NCBI RefSeq assembly: GCF_902459465.1
Contig: NC_047070.1
Coordinates: forward strand, 3,348,001-3,412,000
Origin: Asterias rubens
Taxonomy: Eukaryota > Echinodermata > Asteroidea > Forcipulatida > Asteriidae
Length of the DNA: 64,000 bases
Direction: 5' to 3'
Shown here: one piece after another, positions 39,101-50,400 of the stretch
Position numbering within the stretch: position 1 is the first letter of the stretch
Layout of the letters: each line of letters starts with the position of its first letter
Made by a program: the position numbers and the translations under genes
Notes under the pieces: model-generated
The model's database searches: none
Told to the model about the DNA's origin: nothing
What the model saw: the letters and a program-made list of their open reading frames with translations, nothing else

Positions 39101-42100
39101 TGCACCTCAGGTCACCCCCAAGTTACCCACTCCACAAGCAAAGCACTGGGAGCTGACCCGGGTGAGCCCCGTCAAAGTTATTCGAACGCACCGGGGCAGG
39201 CCGGGGTCGACCCATCAGGGAAGCTAAACGAACGCACCCATTATGGGGAAGGCTAGCCTGAACATCTGACGTCACACTTCGAGGCTCGGGGATGCCTCCA
39301 GAGACTTGCCTCCAGACCGGGGTGTACATTCACCTTTAACCTACATTCACTTCACACAGAGATCTAAACGCAGTCAAATTTTATCGCGGAAGTGATAGGA
39401 GTGTAGTGTTTGGGCATCCATGGAAAGCTCATTATGTCACCACACGTTTGTCCGATGATATCCGATGTATCCAATGGAATCACTGGATTTTGTAGCAGGT
39501 ACCTGTCTCTTATGGGTCTAGTCTAGGGGGGACACAGACTGGTCCCCCATCCTTATCCGTAGATAGGTGTTGGATTATGTATACACATGAACTTCGCTTT
39601 TAACACCGAATCTCAATAACCATGAAAGCCATGTGAAATGATGCGGGGTCGGGGTAATTGTGTTCATGGGCTCATCAGCCGAACTCTGGCGTAATTCACG
39701 AGCCTCATCAATGTGTGACGTCAGATGTTCAGGCTAGGGGGACACACGCCGGTCGGACAAACCCCTCCCTTAAGACTGCACTCAATCTTAACACATTACT
39801 CAATCGGTCCAATACACAGTGGTTTAAGACCCAGGCATCAGGTCCGATTTTTTTTTATGAGATAACTACATATCTTTGGTGACTTGAACAAGAAGAACTA
39901 ATTTGTTGAAGAATTTTAATTTTTTTGAAATTTATACCCCTTGTTTTTTAAGGAATTGTAGTTCGTAAATATAGTGACATACGTTTATATTCAGCAAAAA
40001 TCACAAACCCTTATGTTAAAAAAATACCTGGATAGGCATATAAAAATTGTTTTAGAAAACAAATATTGTTTTTAAATTGCCTTTATAAGTGACCTTTCGC
40101 ACTGTAGAAAATTAAATACGGACCGAAGTTTTGATGATACGGCAAACATGCTTTGAAATCTTCGATTAAAATGTCAAAAAATGCTACTTATAAAAAAAAT
40201 ACCGCCACACATCTTTAAAAAAAGCCATTAAGGGCCTGGACGAAATGCTAAAAATATGTAATATATTAATAAAGTAACCATTCGTTGTGGCTAGAAATTC
40301 ACGGTAAATTAGCGAAAATTAATTTTTACTCCTGAAAATGAGAATTTTCAAAAAAGCAATTGTTTACATCGCAAAACTAAGGAAAATAAACAAAAACCAA
40401 AACGTTGGATATTTTCCCAATCGGCCACCAACGGCCAACATATTTTTTGTATTTGTTTCCATAAAATGATAGAGTGACTACTTAGCTTTGAAAATAAAAC
40501 AGCGCCGAAATCCCGCAAGATCGCCTTCACTCCCAAAAACTAAGTTTTCAGAACGCTGTTTTTAACCAATTCTTTGTCAATTACATTTCAGAGTTTATTA
40601 CGTAGGGTCACGAGAGAAGCAGTTGCCCTCTTTACTTTCCATGATACATGTTAAGCATCTCACACCTCTTCCATCCATTGCACTTATGGTAAGTTTATAT
40701 TTTATAACTTCAATTTCCACTGAGCGTGCGTTCACGAAAAGGGTCTACCCTGAAGAACCAGATTAAACAAATTGCAAGGGAATTGCAACCAGACTCAAGA
40801 AACTATACAGTACTGGTCTACCACACAACAAGTAACTCGACAATTAAAACAATGGTATTCGGGCAAACATTTGGTGGCGCACTATATTCAGTTTGTTCTT
40901 TCAAGTGTGATGTTGTACTTTTCAGTTTGTACCAATTTGTGTTTCTTAAGGTATTACTATCGGGTTGCTGTACGTATTCCCTAGATATAAACAGCTAAAT
41001 CAACACTTGTTGGCGCACTATATCCCGTTTGTTCTTTCAAGTGTGACGTACTTTTCGGTATCTACCATTTTGTTTTTTCTAAAGGTACTCTTGTCGGTTT
41101 GCTTCACGTATTCCCAAGATATAAACAGCTTAATTAACTACTTCAGCTTCGCTGTGTGGACACCCATAGGAGCTGCTGTAGCTGGGATGGTATGGTTGAG
41201 ATGGAGAGATCCTGACAGAGCACGCCCTTACAAGGTGATACTTAACTCTTGTCAAAATATTTTGTGCGCATTTCTTCTTGCAATCATGATATAAAAGCAT
41301 CAGGCCGGAAACTTAGAAGTTGAGTTTCTTTTACAGTTTGCCACTTTGTCTGTTGGGTGGAGTTAGCTGGTTTGTTTGTTTTTGAGGGGTACTCCATTCT
41401 TCTTCTTATTCTACGTAATGTTATACCAGTGTTACTTTTTTAATCACCTGGGGAGAGGGAAATCTGTTAGCGATGGTTGTTTTCATGGTCTTAAACGTAA
41501 ATCTTGAAAGATAATATCCAGCATTCAGTGTAGGCCTATCTGGTGTACCTCCTGCAAGCACGATAGTGACCATCGAAAAGAAAATTTGAAAACGTTTGAC
41601 TTTTGTCGGTGTTGCATGAGATTCTGTGCCTCGGATATTCTTTCCCCCCAAATGGCAAACTATGTACAAACTAGTGCTAGTAGCTCCCTCTTTTGAGTCA
41701 TCCTCCTCCAATGTTAATTTCTCATATGGGGGACATAATCTCCGGCGGACGGATTTCCTTGTGGCCACCGGTTTTTCTGACGGTAATATATCGGAATACA
41801 GAATAAATTATAGGAAGAATATAAATTTCTGTTTCTGTGTTCAAAGGTACACATTATCATACCGGTTATCTTCGTGATTGCGGCCATCTTTCTTGTCGTC
41901 ATGGCAACCATTGACGCTCCACTGGATACAGCAATCGGTATTTGTATAACACTTACCGGGGTGCCAGTGTATTTTCTCTTCGTTCATCCTAAGCACTTGC
42001 CAAGACGGTTGTCCAGACTGGAGGGTAAGTTAACAGTTTGTTTGGAAAGCTATCGAATATGGATAGAGGATCATTGCAGATCGGTTCACATATATCTCAG

Positions 42101-42914
42101 TCGACCGTTGTGTTGGGATGGGATGCAGAAGGGTTGCTAGGTAATTTCATTTCAGTGGATCCAGAGCAACAGTTTCAAGCTAGTTAGTCTGTTTGTAAAT
42201 TAAAGGCATGTTTGTTTGCATCAGAGATTGTTTATGTGATTCTCTTAACTGAGCACTATGTCAGTGTACCTTTTGTGTGTGTACGTAACGCTGGGCAAAA
42301 TGTCAGTATTTTGTGTGTGTATGTAACGGTATCGTTTTTCTTGTATACGTTTATTTTGTCTTTGTCTGTATAGGGAAGGGGAACAAAAAGCAACATTGCT
42401 TCTCCCTTTTCCTACATGTTAATGTCACACTATTATCTATTTATTGTTCATTAACTTTATCAAGTTTTCAGTTGAAAAATTTATTATATGTTTTCTGAGC
42501 AATATTATCACACTATGTATGGATTGATGTTGACATGAAATACATGTATCTGAAATGAATACACCATAAACACGTCTCAATGCGCATGATTTGCGTGTAA
42601 AGGATTCTGAGTAGAGTTCGAGTCCAATCAACACTGGCAACCACTATTACGCGCTGGTTTTGAAGCAGTGCGGTACATATTAACTAAACAAAACCTGGCA
42701 TAGCTACGTACGTACACCTTAACATGGCGGCCATTTTGGCAGCTTGATTGATTTTTGAACTGTACTCGGTTTCCCATGATGTCTTGTGGTGTATATTTTT
42801 TTAAGATGGCGCTGGTGCACATTATGGCCCATTACAATTTCTATTTTTATTTCAGGTACTATTACCAGATGGTTTCAGAAGGCATTACTGGTCATTGAGG
42901 AGGAGAAAGACTGA
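33107..42914 (+). CDS. SLC7 amino-acid transporter light subunit, paralogue 1
   Basis: Ten coding exons: 33107-33596, 35730-35855, 36457-36550, 37036-37080, 38150-38273, 38750-38853, 40592-40688, 41085-41234, 41847-42024 and 42856-42914 (TGA). They total 1,467 nt and 488 residues, the usual length for b(0,+)AT, y+LAT and xCT light chains. TM1 carries the substrate-backbone loop GSGIF (47-51) followed by SPKGVL. Cys148 in the loop after TM3 (PDPACQPP) sits where light chains form a disulphide with the SLC3 heavy chain. TM6 reads GLFSYTGW, with the conserved Trp237 split by the exon 3/4 junction, then [24 protein letters not shown] is the TM8 block, and [10 protein letters not shown] and [12 protein letters not shown] resemble xCT and b(0,+)AT. 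Expected role: plasma-membrane amino-acid exchange. The exact SLC7 member and substrate cannot be assigned from sequence alone. The ATG at 33107 is the first Met before the conserved core. Confidence 0.93.
33715..33850. repeat. second copy of the 490-625 repeat
   Basis: Same word order as the copy near the left edge. It lies in intron 1 of SLC7 paralogue 1. Confidence 0.65.
35431..35566. repeat. MITE family C fragment
   Basis: Matches the right part of the copies at 3533 and 59858 (TATTCTACTTTTAAA, CTAACCAT, CGCTTTTCAAAGACCAACTC). Confidence 0.65.
36726..36983. repeat. MITE family A, left end missing
   Basis: The interior from CTTTGTCACACGAAGTTGTG to CCAATAGTGTCCACGG is present. It sits 52 bp before the acceptor of the 45-bp exon at 37036. 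Confidence 0.75.
37399..37861. repeat. MITE with GTTTAGCTGCACGTTACG ends
   Basis: Inverted ends GTTTAGCTGCACGTTACG and CGTAACGTGCAGCTAAAC. The same end sequence occurs again inside (37610-37640), which suggests a nested or duplicated copy. Confidence 0.75.
38996..39240. repeat. palindromic MITE family F copy
   Basis: TGCGTTCGATAAGCTTC at the left and GGAAGCTAAACGAACGCACC at the right; CACTCGCCCTCTCGTGGTGA in the centre, as in the other copies. Confidence 0.75.
39249..39740. repeat. MITE with CTAGCCTGAACATCTGACGTC ends
   Basis: The inverse of the left end lies at about 39718-39740. Related copies: 45165-45563 and 52060-52365. Next to family F here and at 45574. Confidence 0.7.
40871..41134 (+). 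repeat. tandem duplication covering the exon 8 acceptor of SLC7 paralogue 1
   Basis: Copy 1 (40871-41006) and copy 2 (41007-41134) share TGGCGCACTATAT, GTTTGTTCTTTCAAGTGTGA and the AAGGTA acceptor region. Copy 1 includes a pseudo-exon start at 40951 encoding [15 protein letters not shown] before a stop. The genuine exon 8 begins at 41085 in copy 2. Confidence 0.85.
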
Positions 42915-43458
42915 TGCTAATATTCTTTTCTCTCCTAAACCAAACAAAGCCCAACGGTAATACTACCATTCTGCTCATTTGAAATGTGTATTTCAGTAGG
43001 TGAAGGTTAAGTTACAAATTGTAATGACAAAAGGGTTTTTCAATGGACTATCCTGTTGTTGGAACTCATAACGTTATAAGGTTTTTGAATTAGTGTTTTC
43101 ATTGGTTTGATGTCTATCTCCCAGTACTGTCTATCTTTGACTTTTTAACTTGATTATCTAATGTATTTTATGTTATTATGTATGGATTTAAAATATTGTT
43201 GGTTGAACAAACACACGAGAGGGCGTAAACCTGCCAGTGCTCTACTAAATGAGCTAGCCCCATTTTCTCGAACTCCCTCTTTTGTCAATATCTTTGTTCA
43301 AAGTGCCAGTTAGAAGCCATTTAAACCTATAACTGACATGTAACCGATTTTCGCAAACGTGTGCAAATGTGCAAATGCCTGCACTAAACGCGTCCACTTT
43401 AAAAACGTAGGCCTGCGCGTATAGTTTGCAAACATTTACCCAAGTGGAACTAACCCCC

Positions 43459-43708
43459 TGGGCGCAATTTCATAAAGCCTCTGAGCACGAAAATTAGCAT
43501 GCTGAGCATGCATTTTCCTCCTTGATAAAAACAGGATTACCAACCAAAGTTCCACGTGAATTTCAGGATTTAGCAAACAACATTTGAATACCAGTATCAA
43601 GCAATATGCAACAAATGAAAATTGGTTGGTAATCCTGTTTTTTATCAAGGAAGAACTTTCATGCTAAGCACATTTTTGTGCTTACCGGCTTTATGAAATT
43701 GGTCCCTG
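43459..43708. repeat. palindrome family D copy
   Basis: Same arms as the 20664 copy (TTGATAAAAACAGGATTACC and the inverse, AATTTCATAAAGC and GCTTTATGAAATT). Confidence 0.8.
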
Positions 43709-43723
43709 GACACTAGGCCATCT

Positions 43724-43858
43724 CGCTATTGGTAAACCGCAAAACAGGATACCCACAAAATAGTGACGTATCGGTTCGCTATTGGTTAGTGGTAACAATA
43801 AAGTAAACATGAGAGTTTTCTTTCATCAAAATGTCTTTATTGTAATCAAGAAATATAA
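43724..43858. repeat. right arm of the inverted repeat around SLC7 paralogue 1
   Basis: Inverse of 32027-32166 (CTCGCTATTGG, GACGTATCGGTTCGCTATTGG, then ACATGAGAGTTTTCTTTCAT). Confidence 0.75.
43797..43841. terminator. candidate back-to-back polyadenylation signals
   Basis: AATAAA on + at 43797-43802, 883 bp after the plus-gene stop, and on - at 43841-43836, about 630 bp after the minus-gene stop. No 3' end data were available. Confidence 0.35.
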
Positions 43859-44469
43859 TATTGTTTGTATTACAATAATACAATATGGAGCGTAAAGGAG
43901 AGTTTGATGACGATAATACAATGCAAACAAAAACAGAGTTTCCAAAATATAACAACGTTCTGTTCTGTCATCGTTGACAGTCATCTCTCTCATTGTTATT
44001 TTTACTCCCCCGATTTTTTTGTTCCTTCAATTTCGTATTTTGTTTGCTAGTAATATTTTTTTCCCAGACACATAATAATTTGTTCTTTTTAATTTATTTC
44101 AATGAGAGATAAGACTGTTTTCAGGATGAAGTTCTAAAGAATGAAATAAATAATGAGAGGGGAAAAAATGTGACGAAACAATTATTCAAGGAAGAAAATT
44201 ACTTTAATGCAGAAATAATAACAATACTCTATGGTGCTTTGTCACACCCGGTGCGTCTTAAAGCGCTCATTATTTGGGTTCCGCAAGATATGCGTATGCA
44301 TAGCCACCGAGGCCAACTACAACAGGTGAGTTGGGACGTTAACAAAACAAAAACAGCTCTTTAGAGGGTCAACACTTCTCCAAAAAGATTACAAGGTTGT
44401 AAGTGCTTTAATTACACTAATATATTGAAAAAAAGTACGACGATGATGATACACGACGATGTTCGCCCT

Positions 44470-47400
44470 TCAAATATTTTTCTCCTCCTTAACGACGAAC
44501 AATAGCATCTGCAACCATCCAGTCACAGCATCTAGATGCGTCACAAATCATGAAAACACAGGATTATGTACATTCATATATTTCTCGGGTATAGGGGGGC
44601 TTCTTACCTAGTTATGTAACAGAACTCCAGCCCAACCGAGTCATTTTGGACAAGTCCCGAGTTACGAGTCCGAATCTTTGACCAAGGACCACCGATCCGA
44701 CTCCCATATGTGATTGGATCCGGACCTCAAACCAGATTGCCAAGTTGCTGTTTTACGTGAAACTGACAAAACCATAAACAATGAACAGTCACTATGTTTT
44801 TCAGCGGCCCGCAATGAACTATTACTTTACCTTGAATTTTATCCAGCCACATTGGTAATCGCTCTGGATACACAAAAAGGAAGTAAACTGGTACCCCGGT
44901 CAGCGTAATACCAACACCAATTGCGGTATCTATTGGAGAGTCAATGGTTCCCATGACGACCAGAAAGATGGCGGCAATCACGAAGAGAATCGGTATAGTG
45001 ATGTGAACCTGTAAATAGAACGGTCACTGGAGAAAGTTGGAATGTAATTGTTTATGTGATAACCAAAAATGAGCAATGCCTCGCAACATGCTCCACGGAA
45101 ATTCTTAAAATCGTATTTGGTTGGGGAGCATCAATTTGTAAACAAACGGAGATGGAGAGGAGTCGGATTATGAGCCTGAACGTCTGACGTCACACTTCGA
45201 GACTCGTGAATAACGCCAAAAAGTTCCCTTTATACAGCCTATAGTCATACCCCGTCCAAAATAACCTTTCACCTACATTCATTTCACATGGAGACACGCA
45301 CACCAAATTTGTGTATGAATGTAGGTGAAAGGTAAGGATTTAATCCTTACTAACATGCAAGTACGATCCCCCATGATACACAAAAACACTGTGATTTGAT
45401 TGGTCCGATGTGATTTTTGTCAGCTGCACCCACATCACTCTAGACCAATCAAAACACAGATATGGAAAGCTCACATCACTGCACGTTTTAATGACATCAT
45501 TGTATCCAATGAAATCACTGGTTCTGAAAGGCAAGGAACTGTCTCGAGTAAAGACACAGGGGACCAGTCTGTGGGTGCGTCCGATTTAGCTCCCCTTGGT
45601 CGACCCCGGTCTGCTCCCGGTACGTTCGAATAGCTTTGACGTAATTCCGGGGGCTCGCGGGTCAGCCCCTAGTGCCTTGCTTGTGGAACTGGTCCGAGGT
45701 GGATGACGTCACCACGAGAGGGTAAGTGATCGTTTGATTAGCTCTTGTCAGGCGCTCACCTGAATGAGCACCGCGGGGTCGACTAGGGGAAGCTAATCGA
45801 ACGCACCCAGTTTAAAGTCACCTGGAAATATAATTGTTCTTTCTTTCAAACATAATAGTATATTCTTATGAACAATAAAACATTTTTTTAGTAATTGTCA
45901 CGATTTATATGTTTAAAAAATGTATGCGTTTAAAAAAAAAAGTTGTTTGGGGGGCTGACTCCGCCTACCCTTTTTGTGACGTCAATCGAAGCAGACTTTG
46001 CCTGCAATGCATAGAGTAAACCCACGTGCAAAGTACATGTACGGTCCAAGTCGTGAGTTTGTACGTTTCGATTTTTGTTGTTGCATTTTTCCGGCAATGC
46101 TGACCAGGTGTATTGCTGCTGGGTGCAGCAAACAACTAAAGATGGGGTCAGGTTGCGTCTATTTCCTGTAGATCCATAGTATGCGATGGGCGGTGGGCCG
46201 CGAAAGTCGGACTCACAAGAGGAATAGTGGTCCGGTCCGACGTCTTTTTCAGCGCTGTGCAGCGAACACTTCGAGCCGTCGTGCTTCGAATCCGGAATAC
46301 ACCACACATTTGGCATGGGAAGAAAAGTTATTCTAAAACATGACGGCCATCGTAACAATTTTTCCAGAGTGGGAAGTCAAAGAAGGTACCTGAAAGACCT
46401 GACGAACCTAGAGGAGCATATGCCAAACGTCAAAAATTCGGGTAAGATTGAACTTTGAAGCCATGTTTTTAGCTTGCGATTCACCGTGCAGGGTAATCCG
46501 AGGTAATCCGTGACCGTAGTTCTGTATGTAGGCATCATACCGATACAGGTACCCAGACGTAGTGTACGGGGCCACATTTACTACACATTTTCTCTTCATA
46601 TATCGCACCTCGATTGACGTCACGAACAGCGCCCTCTCGGGTCGGGCCGACTCTTAAAATTGTAAATAAAATGATAACAAATTTTAAGAACCTTAGTTAA
46701 CTGTTTATTCACATTCCACTCATCAAAACACATATCTTAGTGACAAAATCTTTATTTTTAAAAAATACCACTTCCAGGTGACTTTAAGTACCTGTCTCGA
46801 ATAAAGACACGGGACCAGTCTATTGGACCGTTACCTTGTAAGGGCGTGGTCTGTCTGGCTCTCGCCATCTAACCCACACCATACCCGCTACAACAGCACC
46901 AATAGATGTCCATGTGACGAAGCTGAAATAGTTGATTAATGTGAAGATATCGTTGGAATAAGTGTAGATACACGACAACAAAACCTGCGTAAGTAAAACA
47001 CCAATTAATTGTGTATATGGAGCATTGTCTGAACGCTTTCTACATTGAGTCGGACGTGGACACACAGTAATGATTTTTGTGGAACTAATTCGCTGACTTA
47101 AAAAAACCCAGAATGTATGTTTTTCATGGGGGAACTTTTCTGCAAACGAGGTGTATCTGTAAAATGACAAGCTAGGGTGCGGCCCTTTGCCAGCACGTTA
47201 GGCCTATGCATCAAGGATCGCAGACACACGATGTGGAATTCGGAGGAAATGTGAAGTATGCACAGGAATCCATTGTAAGTGTGCAACAACAGATCAGCAC
47301 AGACAATAGTCATGGCTAACAATGTTGTTATAACAAAACGTGTACACTGAAATGGCCCAATGCCGTGCTTCTAACAACACAGCTTTAGTTGACCACGTTG

Positions 47401-50400
47401 TGCTTTGCAATGCTATACGATCTTTGGCTTTAGGACATCAAGATCCTGCTCTGCTAAATCTTAGAGATTTGTATCGAGTCCGTGGAATTTATTTAGTCAT
47501 CTTTGAGATTCTGATTATGTCTACATCATCAGCAAGTTTCTTCTCTAAAGGTATACAGGTATGTTTCATGTTTAACTTATTTTATGTTTATTGTAGCATG
47601 TACTAATTTTGAAACGTACTTTGTGGAATGTCACTAGTCAAAATGTGAGAATGCGAAAAGAATTATGATTTTCGACGGGAGTAAATCTCATTGATTCAAG
47701 GTGTGTGTCTTTATATCACTAGTAGAGTTCCATGTTTAAAGGCACTGGACACTATTGGTAATTACTCTAAATGATTGTTAGCAAAAAGAAGGACCTGATA
47801 ACGAGCAATTGAGAGCTGTTGGTATTATACAATATTGTTAGAAACGGCTCCCTCTAATGAGAACAAGAATTTCTCACTCAAACAACTAAAGACGTCAGGC
47901 CTGAAGCTTTTAGTATACATCTGAGAGCACAAAAATGTGTACAACAAGGGTGTTCTTTCATTATTTTCGTGAAACTTTGATGACAAAGTCAAAATGTTCA
48001 CAGATTTGTTATTGTATATGCATACAATTGTGTTGGGATACACCAATTATTAAGATACTGATCTTTGACAATTATGGTTTTAATTATGTGTTTGCGCAAA
48101 CTCACCACGATGACAATTGAAGGTAGTGGGGTTAAGAAGTCAACATGTATCATCGACAGAAGAGGTGGGAAGTGTTTCTCACGGGATCCCACGTACAACA
48201 CTCTAGCATATAAATATAAATATTGATAATTACTTAGCAACATTAATATCATACTTTAGAATTGGACCATGTCCGATGAGGCACAGTGTTTCGCCCAATT
48301 TCCCCATACTTTAACCCTCCGAGCAGCCCCGGAGAATATACTATAGATTCACTAGGTGTGATCGGAAGGCAGATTGGGTAAATAACTGTGATCGGGGCCC
48401 AACTCTCGTTCTATGGTCTATAACAGATGAATGTTCGTTGGACCCACACACTCATGACTGAAGCATTCTGAAAATTTACTCATGTCAACATTAGATGTAC
48501 TCAAAATCAAAGGGTTAAGTTTTTTTGCACACAGTAAGACTTTTGTTGTGCACATTATTATAAGAAAACGTAGACTAAACTGCCATCCCACCCAGAAATT
48601 GCTTCATAATATGAAAATGATTGTTAAGGGTATGTTAAAAAATAGTGAAATCTATTCACACATTTTGTAGTCATTGACAAAAAAGCTGGTCTTTCCGCCC
48701 GTGAACACACTGTTTTCCCTCTTACAAATGTGCAAAATTGCTACCGCTAAAAATCCTCTGAAAAATTCACACACAGCAAAAAAATCCGCACACGGACTAG
48801 AAGCGCCTTGACACGAGGCTAGTGACAAGCCTTGATAACAGTTTGTTGTTATTGTTTACCTTGAACACACCATAATGTTGCCATTTATAGCGCCAAATGT
48901 TGACAGGGCAACAGATAACGGCATGACCCATGCAAAGCTGCCCAGCACGTTGTTTCCGAATGTCTGAAAATACAAAAAAAGAGTAGGATAACTTTCCTTC
49001 CTGCCACCACTTTTTCACTCATTAAAAATAAAAAAAAACCATTTCATTATAAGGTAAATTTCCCCCCAAAATGGTACAGGTGTTTTAAAGTAGTAGCCTC
49101 TCTTTCGGAGTGATACAAGAATTTTAGGAGCTGGGGGAACAGCAAAGTAAACACAGCTTGTGTTAGGGATGTTCCTGTTTTTAATTATACCTAGGGTCTA
49201 CATATTTTTGGCGTTCAATGTAATTTACTCTATGCAGCATCGGGGGCGGGGGGGGGGGGGGGGGTGGGTGATTTGGATTTCTTACCACTGCCACTGCGTT
49301 GGAAGCAAGGAGTTCACTTGGTGTCATAGCTGTGAAATATGCCACATTGGTCAGCACGTACAACGTCGTTATAATAGGGACGCTTATCAATATAGCACGC
49401 GGTAAATTTCTGTAAACCAAACATGTGGTAAAAAAATGTTATAAAAAAAAAGATTTGATCATTCCTAAACAGATTCATGACAATAGCTCAATCGAAACAT
49501 TTGTGTGTACAGATAATTGTTTCCTTTTTTGTGAGAGGGAACCAAACTTTACTCACTGATTTGGATTTTTCAGTTCCTCTGCAACATAGTTTACACTTTC
49601 ACTGCAAAAAATAAGCAAACAATTGTAACAGCAATAATAAATTAACGAATTTCAAAAAAGAAGAAGAAGCTACAAACACACCAAACAAAACAAATACTTA
49701 TGCATAATGCGTCAAAACAAAAATAAAATGTTTGCTTACCAGCCCGTGTAAGCAAATAGTCCAGAATAAAGAGCAACTCCTAGACCACTGAAGGTCGATC
49801 CTTCGAAAGCATTCTCAAAGTTTTGGGTCTCACCTGTGACAAGAATTTTGGACACTTTTGAAGTGAGTTAACGTATACGTTTGCTAATCACTCTTAAAGT
49901 TAATAGCAGCTTACGATATATTTTAATATCATTCTTAGAAACATTTTACTTCCAAGAAATAATTCAGATTAAGTAAAAAATATATCAGTTTTTATGCTCC
50001 AAAATATGAATCTGAACGCTTCCCATATTGTGTAATCTTCTTATAAGTGATATTTCTTCCCCCATTATGACCATATTCGCTCCGGATGTATAAGTTGTAT
50101 TGTATATATCTACATTTATATGGGATTAAAACAATTAAACGGTTAAAAAAGCAAAGATATAATTTGCTTTTAAGAGGAATTGCTTGTGGGCTTGGAAAAG
50201 GTGTCTATGTGCTTGGAGTATGGGTGAAATTCACATTAGTAATATTTACACTAAATTTTAAAAGTAATAATTGTCTCGTCATGTAACTGAGGCGCACTAT
50301 ACATTAGTAAAATTATGGTTGGCAAAAAGCTCGGGCTGTGACGTAATAAAAATTTATATATAAAAGTATGATAAAAATAGTCAGTTCCCGTGTGTACATA

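Larger units (their letters stand above)
42915..44469. other. intergenic between the convergent SLC7 genes
   Basis: No gene seen. It contains a family D palindrome (43459-43708) and the right arm of an inverted repeat (43724-43858). AATAAA (43797-43802) on + and TTTATT (43836-43841), which is AATAAA on -, could end both transcripts. Confidence 0.6.

Noticed and set aside
45930..46358. 142-codon minus-strand frame
   Set aside because: It is antisense to the degenerate THAP domain, whose Cys and His landmarks are on the plus strand.
47340..47606. 88-codon plus-strand frame inside an SLC7 paralogue 2 intron
   Set aside because: No recognisable domain, no supporting splice structure, and length compatible with chance.
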